The position numbers and the translations under genes are program-made. Shown piece by piece: positions 32,209 to 39,890 of a DNA stretch of 45,055 nt. The notes beneath the pieces were generated by a model. It saw only the letters and a list, made by a program, of their open reading frames with translations. It had not been told where the DNA came from and did not search any database. Position 1 is the first letter of the stretch. Every line of letters begins with the position of its first letter. The stretch lies in the NCBI GenBank assembly GCA_045591985.1, contig JAZNTV010000027.1, positions 1 through 45,055 of the forward strand, in the 5' to 3' direction. The DNA comes from SIG588 sp045591985. Lineage in GTDB: Bacteria > Bacillota > Clostridia > Oscillospirales > Acutalibacteraceae.

Positions 32209-33264
32209 ATGAGTAACATTGAAAACATCGACAAGAATTTCGCCGCGTTAGAAGTTTCCTATGACGGCATGCGCACCTACGACCCGCGTCAAGCACCGTT
32301 TTCGATCCACGGTCTGTATCGGCCTGAGGACGGGGGTAGATTTTTGCGCATTCCGACAAGCGTTGCCGAACGCGTAAACAGCGGCGTTCTCGAGTTGCAC
32401 GGTCACACAGCGGGCGGGCGTCTTCGCTTTCGCACCGACAGCCGTCGTGTGGCACTGAAATGGTGTGCTCCCTATGTGCAGGATTTTTCACATATGCCCC
32501 GCACAGGCGCCGCTTACTTTGATCTGTATGTAAACGGGGAGCATATCCACACCTTCATTCCCGCCAAAGACGAACCGTGCGACGACCATCACATTTTGGA
32601 AGCCATGGGACACACCTCGCGCGACGGCATGTGCGATATCCTCATTCACTTTCCGTTGTACAACGACATCCTCGACATGGCGATCGCACTGGATGACGAT
32701 GCCGAAGTCCTTCCCGCATCCCCATACACCCACGAACTGCCGGTGGTGTTTTACGGCTCGTCCATTACGCAAGGCGGCTGTGCCTCCCGCGGGGGCACGG
32801 CCTATTCCGCCATGTTGGCGCGAAATTTGGATACCGATATTTTAAATCTCGGGTTTTCGGGCAACTGCCGCGCGGAACTCGCCATGGCGGATTACATCGC
32901 CACCCTGCCGATGAGCGTCTTGGTGTACGATTACGACCACAACGCCCCCGACGCACGGTTTTTGCAGGAAACGCACGAGCCGTTTTTCAAACGGTTACGC
33001 GAAAAGCGACCCGACCTGCCTGTGATCATGGTCTCGGCGGCGGATGCTTCCTTCTCCGATGCCGAGGAACGCCGCCGGATCATTCGTCAAACCTGCGAAA
33101 ACGCGGCCGCGGCGGGCGACCGCCACGTCTACTTTCTGGACGGACAGACCTTTTACGCCGCCGTCGGCGCGGAAAACTGCCGCGTGGACGTGGCTCACCC
33201 GAACGACCTTGGCATGTGGTGTATGGCACACGCCATGGAACCGTTACTGAAACAATTGTTATAA
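32209..33264 (+). CDS. SGNH/GDSL hydrolase, probable glycan deacetylase
   Basis: 351 residues, no signal peptide. An N-terminal beta domain (about 1-165, GLYRPEDGGRFLRIP, LKWCAPYVQDFSHMP, AYFDLYVNGEH) precedes an SGNH hydrolase: block I VVFYGSSITQGGCASR with nucleophile S185, an NLGFSGNC block, and block V DVAHPNDLGMW with the aspartate-histidine pair. This two-domain layout is common in Firmicute carbohydrate esterases that remove acetyl groups. As third gene after GH39 and GH43, it probably deacetylates the same oligosaccharides. ATG 32209 has GAGGTG just upstream; an ATG at 32197 overlapping the previous stop lacks a ribosome site. A terminator follows directly. Confidence 0.87.
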   Translation: MSNIENIDKNFAALEVSYDGMRTYDPRQAPFSIHGLYRPEDGGRFLRIPTSVAERVNSGVLELHGHTAGGRLRFRTDSRRVALKWCAPYVQDFSHMPRTGAAYFDLYVNGEHIHTFIPAKDEPCDDHHILEAMGHTSRDGMCDILIHFPLYNDILDMAIALDDDAEVLPASPYTHELPVVFYGSSITQGGCASRGGTAYSAMLARNLDTDILNLGFSGNCRAELAMADYIATLPMSVLVYDYDHNAPDARFLQETHEPFFKRLREKRPDLPVIMVSAADASFSDAEERRRIIRQTCENAAAAGDRHVYFLDGQTFYAAVGAENCRVDVAHPNDLGMWCMAHAMEPLLKQLL

Positions 33265-33305
33265 CAAAAGACCGAAAGGCGGCAGCCTTTCGGTCTTTTG
33301 GTTTC
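33265..33305. terminator. Bidirectional terminator, 16-bp stem
   Basis: CAAAAGACCGAAAGGC (33265-33280) pairs perfectly with GCCTTTCGGTCTTTTG (33285-33300) around GGCA. T-rich on both sides, it serves the glycosidase operon and the convergent cotransporter gene. Confidence 0.92.
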
Positions 33306-33321
33306 CCGAACTCCGTTCTTG

Positions 33322-34971
33322 CTATATTTCTTTTTGCGAACCAATGGGGTTGACAATGCTGTAACCGATATTCACAAGATGATCTGCCACACGTTCCAGA
33401 CCCGACACCACCGAGGCATAATACGGACTGACCTCAAACGAGCAGTTTCCTTCCGCCAGGCGCGCAAAGTGACCGGCCGTCAACGCTTTCTTTTTACGGT
33501 CTACGATCTCCTCACAGGCCGCCAATTCCCGCAATCCTTCTTTATTATGGTTTTCAAACGCCTCTTTGGCAATGACCAACATCTGTGTAATATCCTGAAA
33601 CAGCGCTTGGATCTCCCGGTGGGCGGTATCGGAAAAGGCGATTCCTTTTTTCTGCATCTCTTCGCCGATCTCAGCGAAGTTTTCGGCGTGGTCACCGATG
33701 CGTTCCAAGTCGTTCAACACATGGAAATACGAACCGATCACTTGTTCATCACGGGGTTCCACATGAGCCGACAAGCGAATAAGGAAACGTGTTAACGCAC
33801 CGTTGGTAAAATCGATGATCTCTTCATTGTTATACAGCGTATCACGGCGGTCACCCTCCCCCAATGAAAGGGCTATATTTTCTTCTACCAACGAGAACAT
33901 ATAGCCCATCTCTTTTTTCACCTGCATCAACGCCACCGGCGGTGTGGTAAGCAAGCGGTCGTCCACATATCGCAAAGCACGCTCGTCCTCTTTTTCGGCG
34001 GTATCACGAATGACAAGGCGGGAATAGTGCACCATCTGTTTCACAAAGGGAAGCAACAACACCGTTGTGGTCACATTAAATACCACGTGGAACAGCGATA
34101 AGCGCATCTGCACAGACATGGTATCGTCATGCGGGAAGACGGCGGTCAACAGCGCTGTCACACCATCCCCGAAGAAACGCAGGATCAGAGCGAAAGCCAA
34201 TGTGCCGAGCACATTAAAGGTGACATGAATCAGTGCTACACGCTTTGCGTTGGCGTGTGCACCGAGGGAGGCGAGCAGTGCCGTAACACACGTACCGATG
34301 TTGGCACCCAACACAATAAAGAGTGCCAGATCCAGCGGCAGGACACCTGTACCGACCATGGTGATGACCACACCCGTAGCGGCCGACGAACTCTGGATCA
34401 ATGCTGTGAACACGGCTCCTATCAACACCAACCATAGCGGGGCATTCAACACGCGGAACATATCGGTAAACAGCGTTTCGACCAACGGATTGCCGAAAGC
34501 CTGTTCACTACTCATAATATGCAAGCCGACAAAAACAAATCCCAAACCGCTGGCAAGACTGCCCGCGAGCTTCACCTTTTCGCGTTTGGCAAACCCCATC
34601 ATCACGCCCGCAAACGCCAAAAGGTACATTGCCATATCGAAATAGTCGTTTTTCAACGCCACCAACACGCCGGTAACCGTCGTGCCGATATTGGCGCCCA
34701 TAATGATCGGCACCGCCTGCATCAGCGTCATGACCCCCGCATTGACCAGGCCGATGACCATGACCGACGTGGCGGACGAACTTTGAACGATTGCCGTCAC
34801 ACCCGCACCGATCCCCACACCCGAAAGGCGGTTGTTACTGATCTTCCCAAGCAACCGTTTCATACCGCTTCCCGCGCTTTTTTCCAAGGCATCCCCCATA
34901 AAGTTCATGCCAACGATAAAGACGCCGACACCGGCAAGCAGCCATATCAAACTTTGTACCGTTGCCGCCAT
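33322..34971 (-). CDS. Na/Pi cotransporter with PhoU-like domain
   Basis: 549 residues. Residues 1-310 hold two inverted Na/Pi-cotransporter repeats, each with the QSSSA signature: GVTAIVQSSSATSVMVIG near residue 60 and FTALIQSSSAATGVVIT near 195. Residues 340-549 are a helical PhoU-like domain (RYVDDRLLTTPPVALMQVKKE, VEPRDEQVIGSYFHVLNDLERIGDHAENF). This is the bacterial NptA/YjbB family, which moves phosphate with Na+ (import or, for some, export). ATG 34971 is preceded by AAGGAAGGAAACG. Its upstream region is unusually long and GC-rich (see 34972-35200). Confidence 0.93.
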   Translation of the reverse strand: MAATVQSLIWLLAGVGVFIVGMNFMGDALEKSAGSGMKRLLGKISNNRLSGVGIGAGVTAIVQSSSATSVMVIGLVNAGVMTLMQAVPIIMGANIGTTVTGVLVALKNDYFDMAMYLLAFAGVMMGFAKREKVKLAGSLASGLGFVFVGLHIMSSEQAFGNPLVETLFTDMFRVLNAPLWLVLIGAVFTALIQSSSAATGVVITMVGTGVLPLDLALFIVLGANIGTCVTALLASLGAHANAKRVALIHVTFNVLGTLAFALILRFFGDGVTALLTAVFPHDDTMSVQMRLSLFHVVFNVTTTVLLLPFVKQMVHYSRLVIRDTAEKEDERALRYVDDRLLTTPPVALMQVKKEMGYMFSLVEENIALSLGEGDRRDTLYNNEEIIDFTNGALTRFLIRLSAHVEPRDEQVIGSYFHVLNDLERIGDHAENFAEIGEEMQKKGIAFSDTAHREIQALFQDITQMLVIAKEAFENHNKEGLRELAACEEIVDRKKKALTAGHFARLAEGNCSFEVSPYYASVVSGLERVADHLVNIGYSIVNPIGSQKEI

Positions 34972-35200
34972 TTTCGTTTCCTTCCTTTCACTGTCTCTTT
35001 CTATTCATACGATAATCCGGGACGGATCCGCCGACAACAGAACTTCGCGGCCTACTCGGAAAACAGCGCGGGCACACGCCGACCGTTTTGCCCTCGAAAG
35101 GAAACATATCGATACCGCGCGGCGCCCGTCTTGCTCGTCTTCTGCTAATAGTATTTTAACTTTATTCTGTATCATTCGGCAACCGAACAAAAAACGAAAA
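34972..35200 (-). other. Long GC-rich leader of Na/Pi gene
   Basis: About 200 bases between the converging end of the terminator at 35201 and ATG 34971. A possible -10 (TACTAT near 35150, minus strand) precedes a GC-rich stretch with several pairings: ATCCG-TCC-CGGAT near 35018-35030, AAAAC with GTTTT near 35061-35089, and GGGC with GCCC in the same region. It does not look coding, though a 61-codon frame is open. It may be a cis-regulatory RNA; no class recognised. Confidence 0.4.
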
Positions 35201-35232
35201 AACGCGATATCGGAAAAACCGACATCGCGTTT
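35201..35232 (-). terminator. Terminator of dockerin esterase operon
   Basis: AACGCGAT-a-TCGG pairs with CCGA-c-ATCGCGTT (35201-35231) with one internal mismatch. On the minus strand the stem is followed by TTTTTTCGTTTTTTG; T-rich sequence also flanks it on the plus strand. Confidence 0.88.
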
Positions 35233-35237
35233 GTTTT

Positions 35238-37565
35238 TTATTCGGCCGGGAAGCGGGTGATCTTTTTCACGGTATGTTGCAGGATCAGACGAGCGTCGGT
35301 GGAATCCACCGTGTGGCTGCCGTCCACGTCGGCCATCGCCGTATCCAGTTTCGTGTCGTCGATCTTTTTCACCGCATATTGCAGTGTCAGACGGGCGTCG
35401 GTGGAATCCACCTTGCCGTCGTCATTGACATCGCCAAGCAACGCCACCTCGCGCACAGCACCGCATCCTTCGCAGAAATCGTCCTGCTCACTTTCCCATT
35501 CGTGGGGCGCTTCGCGCACTTCGCCGCACCCGTTGCAATCCACGTCGCATTGGTTATCATAGGTGTGCACATGGTTTTTCGCATCCTCAAGTGCCACACG
35601 CAACCGGGCGGTGGCGGCGTCCACATCCGCCTGGGAAACCGCCTCTTCCGCATTGGCAAGTGCACGGGCCAGCGAGGCGTGGTCTTTGACAGCCAGTTGC
35701 GCTTTGGCATCGGCCACCGCCGCACTCCATTCGTCGATATTCGCCGCTACACGCCCCTTCGACAACACCACGTAATCGAGTTTCAGCGTAATCGGTTCGG
35801 TAACGCCGATCAGGAAGATGCGAATATTTTTAAGAGAGGTCATTGTACCGGGCAACGCCGTGAGCGGCAATTGCAGTTTGTTCCACCCTGCCTGCAAGCC
35901 GAGATTACGCAACCCCCACGAAATCTCCGATTGATCAACCGTTTGAGAAATCTCCAACACCGCTTCCGCGGGCATATTTTCGGGATGGTCGATATACAGC
36001 CAGCATTCGAAAAACCACTGCTCCGCATCGGCCGGCAACACAACGTTGTAGGAATTAACGTGATTGATGTAGACACTGCCCGTACCGCTCGTGGTGAGGC
36101 AGGCCGCCCCCTCTTTGTAATCGGTGTGATCAAACCCTTTTTTGCTGCCGCCGAGTTGTACTCCGCGAGTCTCGTCGCAGTCGTCCACCACCATGTATTC
36201 ACTTGCCATATCGGTTGTGAAACGGCGGTTGGCATACGCCAACCACAACGCATTCGCCGCTTCGATCATCATTTCGTTGTCCACACCGTCGGCAAGAAGC
36301 AACGCGTCCGCCGTATACAATGCTTCGCGGAAGGTCTGCGCCGAACCCGGGGTCAAGAGCGAAAGCTGATCCACCGTATTATATTGCTCCGACCAGTAAC
36401 GCTGTGCCGCCAACATCGGTGCGGCATCCGTCTCCCACCCCGTCTTTTCTGCGATAAAGTCGGCAATATCCACCGAACAGTTGATGTGCGCTTGCACAGA
36501 GGGGTGCCCGTGTGTACCGGTGCCTTCGGTCGTCGCCGTATAACTGCGCTGTTTCAGGAAGAAGACCTTGTCGTCCCCTTCCTCATTACGAATGGCCACG
36601 GCATCTGCCAACGCTTCCGCACGGTTGGAAGACGTCATGCCGTAGTGCCAGATGATGATGGCATCGGGATTCTTCTCGCGCACCAACGCCAAAAACGCCA
36701 CGGCCTCGTCGGTCATAACCGAATCGGGGACCGTACCGCCGTTATAACTGCCGCCGCTGTCGTTTGCACCGAGGTTGATCACGATAACATCGCTGGGATG
36801 GTTTTCGAAATCCCAACCCGCTGTGGAAACCGATGTGCCGGGCAATGCCGCCGTCTTGGTATAGTAATTGTAAAAGGAGTTGTCCGTCATGTTGTGCATC
36901 ACCACATTGCGGCAATAGCCGATACCGCTGCGAGAGATCACGTTGGCTTCTGCGCCGAGCATCTTTGCCGCAATGACCGCCCATGTCAGTGTGCCTTCCA
37001 CCGTAGCGGAGGTGTAATCGCCGCTGCCGTCGGTCACGAGACTGCCGAAACCGCTGGTAAGAGAGTCACCGATAAACTCGATCGTACGGGAGGAGGCGGC
37101 CGGTGCTGCCAAAAACACGCCATCGGTGATGAGTTCTTTTATCGTAACCGATGCCGAACCGCTGTACGCCGCTTCGTTGCGCTTACGCACTTCCACCGTA
37201 TGCACACCCTGCGCCAGATTCTCTGCAAGGGTGTAGGTTGCGTTGTTCTGATGGAGCATCACCGTTTGATCCGGCACAAGCGCGCCGTCCACGTATACGT
37301 TCAGGTACGCCATCTGATTTTCACCGACCGATGTGACCGACAGCGCCGCCGCAAGCGATGTGCCCTCGAATTTTACGGTAAAACCCGAATTGGTCCAAAA
37401 CAGGCGCAAAGCCCCCGCATTATCATATGCCGTGCGACCGTGTATCGTTAGTTTGTCACCCGCTTCTTCGGGAATCACGGTCTGTCCCGCGGCGGATACC
37501 TCAAACGGTACCAACCCGCATAACAAAAGCAATGTCATTACGAAGGCCAAAAAGCGCTTTTTCAT
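35238..37565 (-). CDS. Secreted SGNH (CE2-like) esterase with type I dockerin
   Basis: 775 residues. A signal peptide (KKRFLAFVMTLLLLCGLVPF, cut after VSAA) directs secretion. Residues 30-150 are a jelly-roll domain. The SGNH domain (155-365) has EFIGDSLTSGFG with nucleophile S168, INLGANDSG, and GTHGHPSVQAH with the catalytic histidine, as in CE2 acetyl esterases. A carbohydrate-binding-like beta domain lies at about 450-600, then a helical linker and two short cysteine motifs (CDVDCNGCGE, FCEGCGAVRE). The C-terminus is a type I dockerin with two repeats (DVNDDGKVDSTDARLTLQYA and DVDGSHTVDSTDARLILQHT), so it should attach to a cohesin scaffold. The ATG overlaps the upstream permease stop. 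Confidence 0.92.
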   Translation of the reverse strand: MKKRFLAFVMTLLLLCGLVPFEVSAAGQTVIPEEAGDKLTIHGRTAYDNAGALRLFWTNSGFTVKFEGTSLAAALSVTSVGENQMAYLNVYVDGALVPDQTVMLHQNNATYTLAENLAQGVHTVEVRKRNEAAYSGSASVTIKELITDGVFLAAPAASSRTIEFIGDSLTSGFGSLVTDGSGDYTSATVEGTLTWAVIAAKMLGAEANVISRSGIGYCRNVVMHNMTDNSFYNYYTKTAALPGTSVSTAGWDFENHPSDVIVINLGANDSGGSYNGGTVPDSVMTDEAVAFLALVREKNPDAIIIWHYGMTSSNRAEALADAVAIRNEEGDDKVFFLKQRSYTATTEGTGTHGHPSVQAHINCSVDIADFIAEKTGWETDAAPMLAAQRYWSEQYNTVDQLSLLTPGSAQTFREALYTADALLLADGVDNEMMIEAANALWLAYANRRFTTDMASEYMVVDDCDETRGVQLGGSKKGFDHTDYKEGAACLTTSGTGSVYINHVNSYNVVLPADAEQWFFECWLYIDHPENMPAEAVLEISQTVDQSEISWGLRNLGLQAGWNKLQLPLTALPGTMTSLKNIRIFLIGVTEPITLKLDYVVLSKGRVAANIDEWSAAVADAKAQLAVKDHASLARALANAEEAVSQADVDAATARLRVALEDAKNHVHTYDNQCDVDCNGCGEVREAPHEWESEQDDFCEGCGAVREVALLGDVNDDGKVDSTDARLTLQYAVKKIDDTKLDTAMADVDGSHTVDSTDARLILQHTVKKITRFPAE

Positions 37566-38749
37566 ACGATCTCTCCCTCTTCTTTTCCCATGCTTATTGC
37601 TTCGCGTTCCTTGCGCCGTCGGTTCATATGCCCGATCAGATCCGAAACCAAGATCTTCAGCACGGCTACCGTGGGCACACCGACCAAAATGCCGGCAAAC
37701 CCTGCCAATCCGCTGCCCACCGTTACGGCAAGCAACACATAGATGGGTTGAATGCCCACCGACTGACCGAAAATACGCGGTTGTAACAGATTGCTGTCGA
37801 GCTGTTGGATCACCACAATATAGATCGCAAGGAAAACCGCCATGCCCCAGTTTCCGTTCAACACCAACATCAACACACTGAACACGCCGCTGATGATCGC
37901 ACCGAAATACGGCACGATATTGGCAATGCCCACAAACACGGCAAAGGCAAGCGGATACGGAATTCCCGAAATATACATACCGGGAATCAACAAAATACAC
38001 ACACACACCGCATCTACCAACATGCTGTAGATATACCGCATAAAAATGTCACTTGCCTTACGGGAATAGTGCGCACCCAAACGCACCGCCCGCGACGGCA
38101 GAAACGCGCTGGCCACACGATGAACGGTAGACAACAGATTTTCGCGACCGGCAAGCATATACACCGAAATGATAAACGCGATCAGCACGTTCAAAAGCGA
38201 ACCCGTAATGCTGATGATACCCGACAGGTAGTTAATGATGTTTTCCGTTGTCAAATGCGCCAAAATAAAGTTGTACACACCGTTTATGACCTCGCCCAAA
38301 TTCAGCGATTCGAAAATGCCGCCTTCACCGCTGTGGGCGTTGACGAAATTTACCACCGTTGTGTAATATGTCGGCAAAGATGAGATCAGACCGGTAACGG
38401 CTTGCACCAACACCGGCACGATCACCGCGATAACCAACGCCAACAGACCCAAAAACGCCACATAGACCAAAAGCAGCGACCATGCACGCGCAGGGCGGCG
38501 CCAAAAAGCCGAGCGGCGCGTTTTCAAGAATATTTCCAGTGCATTTACGGGACGATACAGCAAAAAGGCAACCACCAACCCGCCGATAAACGGGGCAAAA
38601 ATGCTGATGGCTTTGCCGACCGTGCGCAAAATGCCGCTCATATCCCCCACCAGTTTATACAGCAGAATGGCGGCAAAAATCAGCAACAGTGTCGACCACC
38701 ATTGTTTGTTGATAAGTCCTTTAAAACGCGGTTCTTTCGATTCCTTCAT
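37562..38749 (-). CDS. AI-2E family transporter (PerM-like)
   Basis: 395 residues, about eight membrane helices. AI-2E/PerM family: LLVYVAFLGLLALVIAVIVPVL, a large extracytoplasmic segment (about residues 135-185), then VGIANIVPYFGAIISGV and LQPRIFGQSVGIQPIYVLLAV, GFAGILVGVPTVAVLKIL near the C-terminus. Members export diverse substrates or exchange Na+/H+; AI-2 export is proven for few. The AAAGGAGATATAG ribosome site lies inside the end of the dus gene, which overlaps by 29 bases, and its stop overlaps the esterase start, so all three are translated from one mRNA. Confidence 0.92.
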   Translation of the reverse strand: MKESKEPRFKGLINKQWWSTLLLIFAAILLYKLVGDMSGILRTVGKAISIFAPFIGGLVVAFLLYRPVNALEIFLKTRRSAFWRRPARAWSLLLVYVAFLGLLALVIAVIVPVLVQAVTGLISSLPTYYTTVVNFVNAHSGEGGIFESLNLGEVINGVYNFILAHLTTENIINYLSGIISITGSLLNVLIAFIISVYMLAGRENLLSTVHRVASAFLPSRAVRLGAHYSRKASDIFMRYIYSMLVDAVCVCILLIPGMYISGIPYPLAFAVFVGIANIVPYFGAIISGVFSVLMLVLNGNWGMAVFLAIYIVVIQQLDSNLLQPRIFGQSVGIQPIYVLLAVTVGSGLAGFAGILVGVPTVAVLKILVSDLIGHMNRRRKEREAISMGKEEGEIV

Positions 38750-39728
38750 CGGCTATATCTCCTTTCTCATTGGCACGGATCACACGTTCACACAGTCCGG
38801 CCAGGTCTTCAAGCGTGGTAAGCGACGAAGCTTCCGCCCGCCATGCGGCCGCACCGCGCCACCCCTTTAAATACCATGCGGCGTGTTTGCGCGCTTCACG
38901 CAACGCGACCCGCTCGCCCTTCCATTCCGCGGCCATGGTGATCTGGCGATACAACACCTGCATGCGCATCGCGATCGGTGGCGGCGGTAACAATCGCTCT
39001 TCGTTTAAGTATGCTTCGATCTCGGCAAACACCCACGGCGCACCCAGCGCACCGCGGCCGACCATCAACATATCACAGCCCGTTTCTTCCAACATACGTG
39101 CCGCCGAACGGGCATCCACAACATCACCGTTTGCGATAACGGGAATGTGCAAAGCGGCTTTCACTTCGCGAATTCCCGCTATATCCACCGGCGGCGCATA
39201 CATTTGGTCACGGGTGCGACCGTGTACCGTCACCGCGGCGGCACCTGCCGCCTCACACGCGAGGGCCACTTCCACCGCGTTCTTTTGGTCGGCGGCATAA
39301 CCCAAACGGATTTTGGCGGTTACCGGCACATTCACGGCTTTTACCGCCGCTTCCACCAAGCGTCCGCACAGTGCGGGATCGCGCAAAAGGGCACTGCCGC
39401 TCCCGTTTCCTGCAATTTTCGGGGCGGGACACCCCATATTGATATCCAACCAATCGGGCGCGGCCGCCATCGCCAACTCGGCGGCACGTGCCATGGTGTC
39501 GGGTTCGTTGCCAAACAACTGTACCGCCGAAGGTCGCTCTTCGTCATCCAACACCATCAGTTCACCGCTTTTGCGATCGCCGTAACTGAGCCCTTTACTG
39601 CTCACCATTTCGCTCACGGTGAAGGCGGCGCCGTATCCGCGGCACAAACGGCGAAACGCACGGTCGGCCACCCCTGCCATCGGGGCCAAAGCGGCGTGAG
39701 AATCCAATGTAATATTTCCGATCTTCAA
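38721..39728 (-). CDS. dusB: tRNA-dihydrouridine synthase (DusB-like)
   Basis: 335 residues, a flavin TIM barrel that reduces uridine to dihydrouridine in the tRNA D-loop. Motifs: LAPMAGVADRAFRRLCR at the N-terminus, VQLFGNEPDTMARAAE, the catalytic cysteine in DINMGCPAPKIAGNGSGSALL, VTAKIRLGYA, TVHGRTRDQMY, PVIANGDVVDA and MVGRGALGAPW. The start is TTG 39728 with GGAGAG eight bases upstream. First gene of an operon with a membrane permease and a secreted esterase, an unusual mix. It is typical in length. Confidence 0.95.
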   Translation of the reverse strand: MKIGNITLDSHAALAPMAGVADRAFRRLCRGYGAAFTVSEMVSSKGLSYGDRKSGELMVLDDEERPSAVQLFGNEPDTMARAAELAMAAAPDWLDINMGCPAPKIAGNGSGSALLRDPALCGRLVEAAVKAVNVPVTAKIRLGYAADQKNAVEVALACEAAGAAAVTVHGRTRDQMYAPPVDIAGIREVKAALHIPVIANGDVVDARSAARMLEETGCDMLMVGRGALGAPWVFAEIEAYLNEERLLPPPPIAMRMQVLYRQITMAAEWKGERVALREARKHAAWYLKGWRGAAAWRAEASSLTTLEDLAGLCERVIRANEKGDIADEGIERTAF

Positions 39729-39766
39729 GAGGTTACTCTCCTACTGTTATTATATTCCTATTGTAA

Positions 39767-39795
39767 AGTATAGCCGAATTTTCCTATACGGTCAA
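39767..39795 (-). promoter_or_regulatory. Promoter of dus operon
   Basis: On the minus strand TTGACC (39795-39790), 17 bases, TATACT (39772-39767). Confidence 0.85.
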
Positions 39796-39831
39796 GTGGG
39801 AATGAAAAAATTTCAAATTTCGGAAAATCCC

Positions 39832-39860
39832 TTGTAAGCATACCGATCCCGTGCTATAAT
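39832..39860 (+). promoter_or_regulatory. Promoter of SNF2 helicase gene
   Basis: TTGTAA 39832-39837, 17 bases, TATAAT 39855-39860. Divergent from the dus promoter. Confidence 0.82.
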
Positions 39861-39890
39861 AAAAAGATACCATAGGAAGGAGACGACGCT

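Noticed and set aside
35274..37451. A 725-codon open frame on the plus strand
   Set aside because: It runs antisense to the dockerin esterase, has no ribosome site, and is rich in R, H and G as expected for the complement of GC-rich coding DNA.
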